64,000 nucleotides of DNA from Dietzia natronolimnaea (GCF_039525805.1 NZ_BAAAHZ010000014.1), one strand, 5' to 3'. Counted from the first letter of the stretch, positions 1 to 11,831 are shown. Numbers and translations: made by a program. The notes: generated by a model not told the origin, from the sequence alone.

Positions 1-90
1 CGCCTGCAGCTGCGTCTGGCCCTTGTTCTGGCTGCGGGAGACCACGGCGACGGCCACCGCGATCACTGCGGCGATGAGGAGGAATTCCAC
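1..90 (-). CDS. N-terminus of a small membrane-anchored protein (partial)
   Basis: Reading from a GTG at 90, about 30 residues are visible before the window edge. They begin MEFLLIAAVIAVAVAVVS, a hydrophobic stretch fitting a signal anchor, followed by a polar SRSQNKGQ segment. A plausible ribosome site (GAGAAAGG) lies just upstream. The rest is outside the window, so no family can be named. Confidence 0.55.
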   Translation of the reverse strand, partial: MEFLLIAAVIAVAVAVVSRSQNKGQTQLQA

Positions 91-145
91 GGGTCGACCT
101 TTCTCGGTACTACCACCCGAGCGTACCGAGATTGTGCCCTGCCGG

Positions 146-1429
146 TCAGCGGCCGCCGGGCTCAGGGTGCGCCGTCCTGTCGAGCCCCAGTTCCGCCAGT
201 ACGGACCCGGTGTCCGCACCGTGCGGGCGGGGACCGAACCGCACGGATCCCGGGGTGTCGGAGAGCTTGATCGGGATGCCGACGCTGCGGTAGCCGTCGC
301 GCTCGACGACCATCTCGCGGTGCAGCACCTGGGGCATGGACAGCGCCTCACCCACGTGGTTCACCGCCCCGGAGGGCACCCCCACCGCGCGGAGTCGATC
401 CGCGAGGTCGTCGCGACGGAGGCCTGCGACGAGACCACCGAGGATCTCGCGCAGCTCCTCCGAATGCTCCAGGCGGTCCGGATTGGTGAGGAAGCGGGGG
501 TCGTCGACCAGCGCGGGCGCGTCCAGCGCCTCCGCCAGGGCCCGGAACTGACGATCGTTTCCGGCGCCGATGAAGAACGGTCCGTCCGAGCAGGTGAAGG
601 TCTCGTAAGGACAGATGGTCGGGTGCGCGACACCGGTGCGCAGCGGGGCCTCACCCGTGGCGAACCACGTTCCGGCGTGCGGGTGCAGGATCGACACCGC
701 GTTGTCGAGCAGCGCCAGATCGACGAGCTGGCCGCGGCCGGTCGCGGCCCGCACGTGCAGCGCCATGAGGATGCCGCTCATCGCGTTGAGGCTGGTGACG
801 ATGTCCACCAGTGGGATCCCGATCCGCATGGCCGCACCGTCGGGCTCGCCGTTGATACTCATCAGCCCCGAGAGCCCCTGGAGGACCGCGTCGTACCCGG
901 GTGCGCCTCCGAGCGGTCCGTCGACCCCGTAACCGGTGATGCGGCAGTGGACCAGACGCGGGAAGCGCCCGGCGAGCTCGTCGTCACCGAACCCCCACTT
1001 CTCCAGGGTGCCGGCCTTGAAGTTCTCGATGAGCACGTCGGCGTCGGCGAGCAGCCTCCCCAGGATCGCCTGCCCCTCGTCGCTACGCAGGTCCAGACTG
1101 ATGTTCCGCTTGTTGCGGTTGAGCCCGTCGAAGTACGCGCTGTGGTCGTCCCGCACGAAGGGTGGCCCCCAGCCGCGGGTCTCGTCCCCGCCCGGCGGTT
1201 CGACCTTGATCACGTCGGCGCCGTGGTCTGCCAGCATCTGGCCGCACAACGGTCCGGCGAGGACCCGGGCCAGATCCACGACGCGGATGTCGGTGAGGGC
1301 ACCGGTCCGTGGGGGCTCGGTCGGGTGCGGCTCGGTCGGATGCGGCTCGGTCGGATGCGGCTCGGTCGGGTGCGGCCCGGTCGGGTGCGGCCCGGTCGGG
1401 AGTGGCCCGGTCGGGTGCGGCTCGGTCAC
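146..1429 (-). CDS. CaiB/BaiF family CoA-transferase
   Basis: Predicted class III CoA-transferase, moving CoA between acyl groups in fatty-acid or sterol-type degradation. The core starts at TDIRVVDLARVLAGPLCGQ and continues with the family segment around IKVEPPGGDETR. The family's catalytic aspartate probably lies in LVDLALLDNAV. I chose the GTG at 1429, five bases after the preceding dehydrogenase stop, with GGGAG upstream; an open frame runs on to 1627 but would overlap that gene. This start adds about 40 residues of PHPTE/PHPTG repeats ahead of the domain, encoded by 15-base tandem repeats. It is last in a four-gene acyl-CoA operon. Substrate unknown. Confidence 0.85.
   Translation of the reverse strand: MTEPHPTGPLPTGPHPTGPHPTEPHPTEPHPTEPHPTEPPRTGALTDIRVVDLARVLAGPLCGQMLADHGADVIKVEPPGGDETRGWGPPFVRDDHSAYFDGLNRNKRNISLDLRSDEGQAILGRLLADADVLIENFKAGTLEKWGFGDDELAGRFPRLVHCRITGYGVDGPLGGAPGYDAVLQGLSGLMSINGEPDGAAMRIGIPLVDIVTSLNAMSGILMALHVRAATGRGQLVDLALLDNAVSILHPHAGTWFATGEAPLRTGVAHPTICPYETFTCSDGPFFIGAGNDRQFRALAEALDAPALVDDPRFLTNPDRLEHSEELREILGGLVAGLRRDDLADRLRAVGVPSGAVNHVGEALSMPQVLHREMVVERDGYRSVGIPIKLSDTPGSVRFGPRPHGADTGSVLAELGLDRTAHPEPGGR
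1306..1426 (-). repeat. 15-base tandem repeat coding for PHPT(E/G)
   Basis: About eight imperfect copies of a 15-base unit (plus strand CGGTCGGGTGCGGCT and variants) lie inside the start of the CoA-transferase gene. Each codes for five residues, so changes in copy number would keep the reading frame. Copies differ at one or two bases. Confidence 0.85.
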
Positions 1430-1433
1430 GGAC

Positions 1434-2645
1434 TCAGGCTCCCGGTGTGCGGACGGGGCCCCCACCGTCGCCACCGACCCTGCCGAGGGTGACCCGGTCG
1501 AGCCACGTGGCCGCGGCGCTCTCGACGGCAGTGCCCTCGACGACCATGGGCCATGCGCCGTCCATCCCCCCGGCGACGGCGGCGTCGGTGAGCAGGGCCT
1601 CCCAGAAGGCCGCGGATCCGAACTCACCGCGCCACTGCAGAGCGGGCAGGGTCAGGCGGTGCAGGGTGTGTTCGTGCGTGGTGCCGATGGCCCCGTGGAC
1701 CTGGTGGGCGTTGCGGACGGCGACCGCGACGGCCTGCGAGGCCACACTGCGGGCCACGGCCACCCGGAAACCCGACAGCGGCCCGCAGAGGTCGGTGGCC
1801 ATGGCGTCGGCGACGGCCTGGTCGACCGCCGCGCGCGCCAGGACGGTCTCGGCGGCGATGTCCACCACCAGGTTCTGCACGGACTGGAACTTGGCGAGTG
1901 CCCGACCGAACTGGTTGCGTTCCGTCGAGTGGGCGATGGCCGACTCGAGCATCCCCTCCGAGGCCCCCACGCACTGGACAGCGCGGGCGAGCGCGCCGCG
2001 CAGCACCGCCGACTCCACGGCGGCCGACTCGACCGCGGTCCACCCCGCGCCCTCGGGCGGCAGGACGTCACCCAGCGGCACCGCGGAGATCCCCTCGCCG
2101 GCGGTGATCTCCGCTCGGCCGGTGTCGACGTCCGCGACCTCGAATCTCGCTGCGCCGTCACCGGTTGCCTCGGACCTGCGCACGATCAGGACACTGTCAG
2201 TCGCCCCGGCCCAGGCCACACGACGGGCGCGACCGTCGGGGCCGAGGACGGCGAGGGTCGCCGTCCCGGTGGCGGAGTCGTCGAGGCCCGCCGCGCGGCG
2301 CAGGGGTCCGACGACGAGGTCGGTCTCCGCATACGGGACCGCGACCCCGGCGGCGGCGGACAAGCGCAGCAGAGTGGCGGCCTCGGCCCACCCCGCGCCG
2401 CTGCCACCGGTGTCCTCGGGGGCTGTGAGGCGGTCGATCCCCACCTCGGACAGAGACCGCCACACGGCCGCGGAGTCCGGTCGGGCGGTGGGGCCGGAGA
2501 ACTGCGCCAGCACATCGGCCATCATCGACTCGAGGTCCCGGTCGATCTCGAGTCCGAGGCCCTCCACGCCCTCGCGGGTCCCGGTGTCCTCCGACGTCGC
2601 CTCCCCCACCCCCGCGCCCATCGCATGCCCGGCCCCGGTGTTCAT
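1434..2645 (-). CDS. acyl-CoA dehydrogenase, probable partner subunit
   Basis: This 403-residue protein has the acyl-CoA dehydrogenase fold pattern, with helical motifs such as STERNQFGRALAKFQSVQNL and AHQVHGAIGTTHEHTLHRL in its C-terminal half. It overlaps the upstream dehydrogenase by four bases (ATGA), so translation is probably coupled. The N-terminal half is divergent, and no glutamate is obvious at either usual catalytic position. Paired FadE genes of actinobacteria often form alpha2beta2 flavoenzymes with one active site per pair. I infer that here, with this as the less active subunit. Confidence 0.85.
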   Translation of the reverse strand: MNTGAGHAMGAGVGEATSEDTGTREGVEGLGLEIDRDLESMMADVLAQFSGPTARPDSAAVWRSLSEVGIDRLTAPEDTGGSGAGWAEAATLLRLSAAAGVAVPYAETDLVVGPLRRAAGLDDSATGTATLAVLGPDGRARRVAWAGATDSVLIVRRSEATGDGAARFEVADVDTGRAEITAGEGISAVPLGDVLPPEGAGWTAVESAAVESAVLRGALARAVQCVGASEGMLESAIAHSTERNQFGRALAKFQSVQNLVVDIAAETVLARAAVDQAVADAMATDLCGPLSGFRVAVARSVASQAVAVAVRNAHQVHGAIGTTHEHTLHRLTLPALQWRGEFGSAAFWEALLTDAAVAGGMDGAWPMVVEGTAVESAAATWLDRVTLGRVGGDGGGPVRTPGA

Positions 2646-3814
2646 CGCATCCCCAGTCCCCGCGCGATCACGCCGCGCAGAATCTCGTTGGTCCCGCCCC
2701 GCAGGGTGAAGCCGGGCCGCTGGTGCAGTCCGGCACGCAGGAGGTCGGTGAGTTCGGACGCGGCCGGAGCCCCGCCTACGTCATCGGGTGTGAACTCGTC
2801 GCCGAGTCGGGTGGAGACCACATCGACGATGTCGCCCTCGGTGGTGGTGCCGAGGAGTTTGACCAGGGCTGCGGCGTTGTCCGCCGGTTCGCCGCGCTGC
2901 AGGGCCCCGGCGATGTTCTGGCTCAGGGCGTGCAGGCCCGCCATCCGCGCGACCGAGCGGCCGAGATCCGTGCGGGCGGGCAGTCGCCCCTCGGAGACGG
3001 CCCCGATCTCGGCGGCGAGCAGGCGGAAGGAGGACAGGAACCGTTCGGGCCCGCTGCGCTCGAAGGCCAACTCGGAGTTGACCTGGTCCCAGCCGTTGCC
3101 GAGGGTGCCGAACACGCGGGAGTCGGGGACGAACACCTCGTCGAGGACGACCTCGTTGAAATGGTTGTCACCGGACAGGGACACGATCGGGCGGATGGTC
3201 ACACCCTCGCTGCGCAGGTCGACGATGAACTGGCTCAGCCCCGCGTGACGGTCGGAGGTGTCCAGGGGTTCGGTGCGGGCCAGCGCGATGAACGCCTCCG
3301 CGTGCTGCGCTCCGGAGGTCCACACCTTCGTCCCGGTGATCGCCCAGCCGCCGTCGACGCGGACGCCCTTCGTCCGCACGCTGGCCAGGTCCGACCCGGA
3401 ATCCGGCTCGCTCATCCCGATGCCGAAGCAACACTCCCCCGCGGCGATCCGCGGCAGGAACTCGCGCTTCTGCTCCTCGGTTCCGTACCGCAGGAGCGAC
3501 GGGGCGATCTGCCGGTCGGCGACCCACTGCGCGGCGACGGGCGCCCCGACCGCGAGCAGTTCCTCGGTGACGACGAACCGCTCCAGGTGCGTGCGCCCCC
3601 GACCGCCGTACTCGGTGGGGACCGTCATCCCCACCCACCCCTGCTCGGCGAGCCTGCGGGTGAAGTCCTCGTCCCACCGGGTGAGCCACGTGTCGATCCA
3701 CGGCGTCAGCCGGCCGGCGGCGATCTCCGCCGAGAGGAACGCCCGCACCTCAGCCCGCAAAGCGTCCATGTCCGCCGATGCCAGGGTGGTCGGTGGGACG
3801 AGTGCAGACGTCAT
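2642..3814 (-). CDS. acyl-CoA dehydrogenase
   Basis: FAD-dependent alpha,beta-dehydrogenation of an acyl-CoA thioester. The 390-residue protein has the full three-part fold: an N-terminal helical domain, the signature FGIGMSEPDSGSDLASVRT, the flavin-binding strand ITGTKVWTSGAQ, and a C-terminal GGTNEILRGVIARGLG. The usual MCAD-type glutamate just before GGTNEI is absent. A glutamate in LAFERSGPERF sits where isovaleryl- and long-chain dehydrogenases carry theirs. It follows the crotonase gene by about 75 bases and is coupled to a second dehydrogenase. Substrate unknown. Confidence 0.9.
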   Translation of the reverse strand: MTSALVPPTTLASADMDALRAEVRAFLSAEIAAGRLTPWIDTWLTRWDEDFTRRLAEQGWVGMTVPTEYGGRGRTHLERFVVTEELLAVGAPVAAQWVADRQIAPSLLRYGTEEQKREFLPRIAAGECCFGIGMSEPDSGSDLASVRTKGVRVDGGWAITGTKVWTSGAQHAEAFIALARTEPLDTSDRHAGLSQFIVDLRSEGVTIRPIVSLSGDNHFNEVVLDEVFVPDSRVFGTLGNGWDQVNSELAFERSGPERFLSSFRLLAAEIGAVSEGRLPARTDLGRSVARMAGLHALSQNIAGALQRGEPADNAAALVKLLGTTTEGDIVDVVSTRLGDEFTPDDVGGAPAASELTDLLRAGLHQRPGFTLRGGTNEILRGVIARGLGMR

Positions 3815-3889
3815 CGGTGCTCCTAAGGGGAGGGCTGGCGGTGGGCGTGACGGCGGGTCAACCGGGCAGGGCGTCGGGGAGCCAGGGGG

Positions 3890-4693
3890 TCAGCGCCCCT
3901 CGTACTCCCCCGCGCGCTTCTCTCCGAACGCGGTGAGGGCCTCGCGGTGGTCGGCGGTGTGGTGCGCGAGTGCCTGCATCGCCGCCGAGAGCTCGAGCAG
4001 TGACTCCAGTGACTGGTGCTGGGACTCGCGGAGCAGACGTTTGGCCATCCGGACCGCGTGCGGCGGGTTCTTGGCCACCCGGCCGGCCAGAGCACGGGCT
4101 GCCGGGAGCAGCTCCTCGGGCTCCACCACCTCGTTGACCAGGCCCCACGCCGCGGCCTGCTCGGCCTTGACCCGGTCGCCGGTGAGCGCCATCTCCGCCG
4201 CTCGCGCGGGGCCGATCGCCTTGGTGAGCAGCCACGCGCCGCCGTCACCCGGGATGATCCCGAGCTGGACGAAACTCTCCGCGAACCACGCCGTCGTCGA
4301 GGCCACCCGGAGATCACACATCACCGCCAGGTCACACCCCGCACCGACGGCGGGGCCGTTCACCGCCGCGATCACCGGCACCTCGCAGTGGTACAGCGCG
4401 CGCGGGATCCGCTGGATACCCGTGCGGTAACCGTCGCGGAGTTCGTAGGGACTGCCGCCGAACATCCCGGCCCTGTCGACCATGTCCTTGACGTTGCCGC
4501 CGGCGGAGAACGCCGACCCCGCGCCGGTGAGGACGACGGCCCGGACCTCGTGATCAGCGTTGACCTCCGCCACCCGGGCGCACAGGGCATCGACGATCGC
4601 CGGGTCGGAGATGGCGTTCCGGGACTCCGGCAGGTTGAGCGTCCACGTCTCGATGTGGTCGGCTCGCTCGACTATCAGGGGCTGAGAGGTCAT
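3890..4693 (-). CDS. enoyl-CoA hydratase/isomerase (crotonase) family protein
   Basis: A 267-residue crotonase-fold protein, first gene of the acyl-CoA operon. The start at 4693 follows an AGAAGGTG ribosome site. The oxyanion-hole motif is clear (AGSAFSAGGN), as is GIIPGDGG. Aligned by eye with rat enoyl-CoA hydratase, E144 becomes Asp (GAGCDLAVMCD) and E164 becomes Phe (FAESFVQLG). Classical hydration is therefore doubtful, and isomerase or another crotonase reaction is possible. Confidence 0.88.
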   Translation of the reverse strand: MTSQPLIVERADHIETWTLNLPESRNAISDPAIVDALCARVAEVNADHEVRAVVLTGAGSAFSAGGNVKDMVDRAGMFGGSPYELRDGYRTGIQRIPRALYHCEVPVIAAVNGPAVGAGCDLAVMCDLRVASTTAWFAESFVQLGIIPGDGGAWLLTKAIGPARAAEMALTGDRVKAEQAAAWGLVNEVVEPEELLPAARALAGRVAKNPPHAVRMAKRLLRESQHQSLESLLELSAAMQALAHHTADHREALTAFGEKRAGEYEGR

Positions 4694-5013
4694 GGGCACC
4701 TTCTGTAGAGGGGGGTCGCAGCCCAACGGTAGCCAAGCGGGTGGTCGCGCCACCACCAATGCTCCGATGCCGCCCACTTCGGCTACGGGTTCGACCTCGT
4801 CGTCGTCGCCCGGGGCTGGACCGGTGGGGGCGCGGGTGGTTCATTCGCCACGCCGGCGAGGAACCGCGTGGCTGAGGTGCCGGAGAGAGGCCCGTGGGCG
4901 GTCCCGAGGGATCCAGCACAGCGAATCGAGTTCGCCGTGGGCACACGACACACTCCCCCACACAGAACGCCCCTGACCCCGGTTTCCCGAGTTCAGGGGC
5001 GTTCCTGCTTCTG
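4694..5013. other. intergenic region upstream of the crotonase gene
   Basis: About 320 bases without a supported gene. The promoter of the minus-strand acyl-CoA operon should lie here, but I see no convincing -10/-35 pair. The right end holds the tRNA terminator. Confidence 0.5.
4965..5004 (-). terminator. terminator downstream of tRNA-Thr
   Basis: GAACGCCCCTGA at 4965-4976 pairs perfectly with TCAGGGGCGTTC at 4993-5004, a 12-base stem. It lies just past the 3' end of the minus-strand tRNA. Confidence 0.75.
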
Positions 5014-5086
5014 AGCCGCGTGTCGGAATCGAACCGACGACCTTTTCATTACGAGTGAAATGCTCTACCGACTGAGCTAACGCGGC
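5014..5086 (-). tRNA. tRNA-Thr (anticodon CGT)
   Basis: The minus strand folds as a complete cloverleaf. The acceptor arm GCCGCGT pairs with ACGCGGC. The D-arm contains GCTCAGTCGGTAGAGC. The anticodon stem TTTCA/TGAAA encloses CTCGTAA with anticodon CGT. The T-arm is GTCGG-TTCGATT-CCGAC. CCA is not encoded. It reads threonine ACG codons. Confidence 0.95.
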
Positions 5087-5196
5087 GAGCCCTTGTGGGG
5101 CGTCGCAACTATATACGACTAGCCCGCACGGTCGGAAAACGCCCGGCGCCCACGGGGTCCACCCCGCCCGGGTCCTGCTGTCTCATCCGTTCTGAC

Positions 5197-6408
5197 TCAC
5201 CCCAACGCCTCGCGGATGGCCCCCACCATCGCCGACACGGCGAACTTCGGCTTCACGTTGACCTCGATGGCAGCGCGACACTCCTGGATGGCCTCGATGG
5301 CCCCCAGCACGGACGCCGGCGGGTAGTGCCCCCCGAGGCGCGCCGACTCCTCGGCCTTGTCCGGGTGCACCGGGGCGACGTCCGCGACCCCGAGTCCGGC
5401 CATGAGCGCGTCCCGGTAGAAGCCCGCCAGGTCGACCAACGCCAGGTCCAGCGAATCACGGGTGGAACGGGTCCGCCGCGACTTCTGCGCCTTCTCCAGC
5501 CCCTTCACCGCGCCCGCGGCGCCGCGACCCGCCGCGACCGCCCCCTTCCCGGTGCCGCCCACACCCATCGCGGTGCGCAGCTCCTCCACCTCACGCTCGT
5601 CGTTCCGGGTGTTGCGGGCGAGGGCCTCCTGCTCAGCGGCGCTGACCAGCCTGTCCGCGAGCGGGAACGCCCGGCCGGGATTGTGCATGACCATGGGCAG
5701 CTCCAACACCACGTCCCGACGCTCGCGAGTGGCCTCGTCGGTGGCCAACCACCGGGCGCGACCGATGTGCCCGGAGGAGACCGCCGCGGCCCACCGCGCA
5801 CGTTCCGGGTCGATCCCACCGCCGGCGAGGAGCGCGCTCTCCACGGCGGCCGCGTCCGGCTGGCGCAGCGCGACGTTCCGCGACCTGGACCGCAGGGTGA
5901 CCATGATGTCCATGGGGTCCGTCGTGGGCGAGCACAGCAGGAACACCGTGCGGCTCGGCGGCTCCTCCACCACCTTGAGCAGCGCGTTGCCGGACTGCTC
6001 GGTGAGCCGGTCCGCCTCCTCCACCACCACGATCTGCCAGCGACCGGTGCTGGGGCGGCTGGCGGCGCGGTGGATGGTCTCCTTGACGTCCTTGAGGAGG
6101 ATGTTGACCCCCTGCGGAGCCAGGAGATGCACATCTGCGTGGGTCCCCGCCAGCACGGTGTGGCAGGACCGGCACTCGCCGCAGCCCACGATCTCCGGGT
6201 GCTCGCACTGCAAGGCGGCGGCGAAACAGGTGGCGGCGACGCTCCGGCCGCTCCCCGGTGGACCGGTGAACAGCCACGCGTGGACCATCCGCGCGTCCGA
6301 CTCGTCCCACCCCTGGCCCGGCACCCGCGCACGCGCCGCCGACGCCGCGGCGGTCAGCTCCGCCACGACGTCGGACTGACCGGCCAACCGATCGAACACC
6401 CCTGGCAT
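5197..6408 (-). CDS. holB: DNA polymerase III subunit delta'
   Basis: Clamp-loader delta' subunit, which helps load the sliding clamp during replication. I start at MPGVFDRLAGQ (6408), where family members begin, giving 403 residues. The AAA+ P-loop reads GPPGSGRS, with Arg for the usual Lys, consistent with a subunit that does not hydrolyse ATP. A zinc-binding cluster follows (CEHPEIVGCGECRSC). The sensor-like region LLKVVEEPPSRTVFLL is typical. The gene diverges from the adenylate cyclase, an order also seen at Rv3644c-Rv3645. Confidence 0.93.
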   Translation of the reverse strand: MPGVFDRLAGQSDVVAELTAAASAARARVPGQGWDESDARMVHAWLFTGPPGSGRSVAATCFAAALQCEHPEIVGCGECRSCHTVLAGTHADVHLLAPQGVNILLKDVKETIHRAASRPSTGRWQIVVVEEADRLTEQSGNALLKVVEEPPSRTVFLLCSPTTDPMDIMVTLRSRSRNVALRQPDAAAVESALLAGGGIDPERARWAAAVSSGHIGRARWLATDEATRERRDVVLELPMVMHNPGRAFPLADRLVSAAEQEALARNTRNDEREVEELRTAMGVGGTGKGAVAAGRGAAGAVKGLEKAQKSRRTRSTRDSLDLALVDLAGFYRDALMAGLGVADVAPVHPDKAEESARLGGHYPPASVLGAIEAIQECRAAIEVNVKPKFAVSAMVGAIREALG

Positions 6409-6480
6409 GGCCCCACCATATCGCCGCACTACGTCACACCTGCGTTCCCGTGACGAGCCCCGGGAACTACCCTTGACCCA

Positions 6481-8064
6481 ATGGAGCGTTGGGTCAGGCT
6501 GTTCCGGTGGCTGTGGGCCACCCCCTGGCCCGTCTATGCCCTCACGATGGTGCAGGCCAACATCATCGGCGCGGTCTTCGTCTTCGCGTTCCTGCGCTTC
6601 GTCCTCCCGATGGACCGCTTCCTCGACCTGGACCAGTTCCGGTTCCTCAACCAGTACCTGTTCATCGGCTACCTGGTGCTGGCGTTCATCGGCGGGGTCA
6701 TCGCGTCGACCCTGCTCCTGCTCCCGGTACTCCGGGTCGACCGGTCAGGTGAGGAGTTCGGCGGGGCGATCCGCAACCGGGCCCTGCGGCTACCCTTCCA
6801 CCAGGCGCTCATCTCCGGGGCCATGTGGCTGATCGGCACCATCGTCTTTGTCGTCGCCAACGTGGCCCACTCCCCCCGCCTCGCCCTGGTGGTGGGCGTG
6901 ACGAGCATCCTCGGCGGGACCACCACCTGCCTGATCTCGTACCTCCAGGCCGAGCGGATCATGCGGCCGATCACCGTCCGCGCCCTCGCCCAGGGCGTGC
7001 CGGCCAACCGGCACGTCCCGGGGGTCCGTCGACGGATCTTCCTGGGCTGGGCGCTCACCACGGTCATCCCCGTCGCCGGGATCCTGCTGATCCTCACCGG
7101 GCAGTGGGTCGGGTTGTTCGGTGACGACCCCGGGCACATCCTCGTGGCGCTCGCGGTGATGGCCAGCGTCGCCGTGATCGCCGGCGCGATCGGCATGGGC
7201 CTGGTCTCGGACTCCATCGCCGACCCCGTCCGCGAGATGCAGGCGGGCGTCGGTCGGGTCAAGAAGGGCGACCTCGAGGCCCGCGTCACCATCTATGACA
7301 GCTCCGAGATCGGCCGACTGGGCCAGGGCTTCAACGAGATGGTGACCGGCCTGCAGGAACGCGAGGCGATCCAGGACCTCTTCGGCCGCTACGTCGGCGA
7401 GGACGTGGCACGCCACGCACTCGAACGAGGGACGGAGCTCGGGGGCCAGGAGCGGCAGGTCGCGGTGCTCTTCGTCGACCTGACCGGATCGACGGAGTTC
7501 GCCGCCGCCCACGAGCCGGCCGAGGTCGTCGCCGTGCTCAACGAGTTCTTCCGCATCGCGGTGGAGGCCGTCGACACCAACGGCGGTTACATCAACAAGT
7601 TCCAGGGCGACGCGCTGCTCGCGGTGTTCGGTGCGCCCATCGAGGTCGAGAACGAGGCCGGACGGGCGCTCCGGGCCGCCCGCGCCCTCCAGAGCCAGCT
7701 CGCCGGGCTCTCCCCGCTCTCGGCGGGCATCGGGGTCTCCTACGGCACCGTGATCGCCGGGCACATCGGACACGCCAAGCGCTTCGAGTACACCGTGATC
7801 GGGGACCCGGTCAACGAGGCCGCACGCCTGACCACCCTGGCCAAGTCCGAGCAGGGCCACGTCCTGGCGTCGGCTGCCGCGATCCGCAACGCCGACGCTC
7901 CCGAGGCGGCGAGGTGGGTGCTGGGACGCAGCGTCGAACTGCGTGGGCGCGGCATCATGACGCAGCTGGCCCGGCCGCTCCGGCCGACCCTCGCGGACCG
8001 GTGGCAGGCCGGGAACGTGGCGCTTCGCCCCACCGTCGAGGGTCTGGACACCGCCGACACCTGA
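6481..8064 (+). CDS. membrane class III adenylate cyclase with HAMP domain
   Basis: Makes cAMP from ATP. The 527-residue protein has about six membrane helices in its first 225 residues, a HAMP linker (DSIADPVREMQAGVGRVKKG), then a cyclase domain from about residue 320. Metal-binding aspartates are in VLFVDLTGST and FQGDALLAVFG. The adenine-selecting Lys and Asp are in INKFQGD and YTVIGDPVN, and transition-state Asn and Arg in VNEAARL. All key residues are present, so it should be active. It resembles Rv3645 of M. tuberculosis in domains and position. Confidence 0.93.
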   Translation: MERWVRLFRWLWATPWPVYALTMVQANIIGAVFVFAFLRFVLPMDRFLDLDQFRFLNQYLFIGYLVLAFIGGVIASTLLLLPVLRVDRSGEEFGGAIRNRALRLPFHQALISGAMWLIGTIVFVVANVAHSPRLALVVGVTSILGGTTTCLISYLQAERIMRPITVRALAQGVPANRHVPGVRRRIFLGWALTTVIPVAGILLILTGQWVGLFGDDPGHILVALAVMASVAVIAGAIGMGLVSDSIADPVREMQAGVGRVKKGDLEARVTIYDSSEIGRLGQGFNEMVTGLQEREAIQDLFGRYVGEDVARHALERGTELGGQERQVAVLFVDLTGSTEFAAAHEPAEVVAVLNEFFRIAVEAVDTNGGYINKFQGDALLAVFGAPIEVENEAGRALRAARALQSQLAGLSPLSAGIGVSYGTVIAGHIGHAKRFEYTVIGDPVNEAARLTTLAKSEQGHVLASAAAIRNADAPEAARWVLGRSVELRGRGIMTQLARPLRPTLADRWQAGNVALRPTVEGLDTADT

Positions 8065-8073
8065 TCCGCACCT

Positions 8074-8240
8074 CGGTTGGCGGACACCACCGCGCCGTTG
8101 GCGGCCACCCCCACGCAGTTGGCGGACGCCTCCGCGCCGTTGGCGGACGAATTCCGCGTCCTGAGGGCCCGTGAGCACCGATCCTGTCCGCCAGCGCGGA
8201 GGAGGTGTCCGCCAACCGCGGGGAGGGTGTCCGCGGTCGG
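8074..8240. repeat. GTTGGCGG repeat block between convergent genes
   Basis: Four copies of GTTGGCGG (first at 8076) on the plus strand are followed by TGTCCGCCA(A/G)-type copies in the opposite sense up to topA's end. The two halves are complementary and could form a large stem around an AT-richer centre. It lies between the cyclase and topA stops, so a role as bidirectional terminator is possible. Confidence 0.6.
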
Positions 8241-8241
8241 G

Positions 8242-11232
<2,991 letters not shown>

Positions 11233-11658
11233 TGAACTGCTCCCAACCTGCGCTGATCCGTCGGCGACGTGTGTCGCCGAACTCCGGTCCCGGATACGGT
11301 ACGCGTGCCGGGGCCTGTCTATGAGAATTCATACCAGGCCAGGGGCGCTCCCCGAGAGTCGCGTTCCGCCGCGGTTCCACCCCCGAGGCCGTGGACGGGC
11401 GCCGGTGCTCCGCCCTCTCCTCCCCCATGCGGAGGTGGGCCGAGGTGCCCTGGTGACGGTGAGAGATCGGCGACCCGGTGGGGATCGGTGCGCGGACGCA
11501 TCCCTATATATATGTCTCCGTTCGCACCGGGCCGCCTCGTCGTCGTCGTGGTCGTCGTCGTGGCCGTCGCCGTGGTCCCCGGTCATCGAGGTCATCGGGC
11601 TCGCACGCCCCGGACACCTCGCCCGGGGGCCGCGCTCACTCCCGCCGATTGGCACGGA

Positions 11659-11674
11659 TAGACAGACCGGTCTA
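11659..11674. promoter_or_regulatory. palindrome, possible TetR-type operator
   Basis: TAGAC at 11659 and GTCTA at 11670 are inverted repeats around the perfect palindrome AGACCGGTCT (11664-11673). Such sites are typical of TetR-family regulators, but no regulator gene is adjacent. It lies about 160 bases before korA. Confidence 0.4.
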
Positions 11675-11704
11675 TGGTGATGACGAGGGGGCACTACGCC
11701 TAAC

Positions 11705-11718
11705 TGGAACGTGTTACC
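11705..11718. promoter_or_regulatory. AAC-NN-GTT site upstream of korA
   Basis: TGGAACGTGTTACC matches the TNNAACNNGTTNNA pattern I recall for KstR-type lipid regulators at all but the final base. A single short match, so weak. Confidence 0.22.
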
Positions 11719-11831
11719 GTTTTCCAATTCCGCCGCGGCCACGGGTCGCGCCGGAACCGGCGTACCGTCGGTGGCCGTACGGGAGTCACGACCAGCCCCG
11801 ATCATCTCAGACGCAACGGAGGTCAGCAGCG

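Larger units (their letters stand above)
11233..11831. other. intergenic region between topA and korA
   Basis: About 600 bases, very GC-rich, between divergent genes. No convincing gene is seen; long open frames here are composition artefacts. It holds two possible operators (given separately) and should contain both promoters. Confidence 0.5.

Noticed and set aside
1309..2709. 466-residue plus-strand frame with Ala/Arg/Ser repeats
   Set aside because: It is the shadow of the 15-base repeats and the dehydrogenase gene.
936..3248. 770-residue plus-strand open frame
   Set aside because: Antisense to the CoA-transferase and dehydrogenase genes; Arg/Ser/Pro-rich composition typical of GC-rich shadows.
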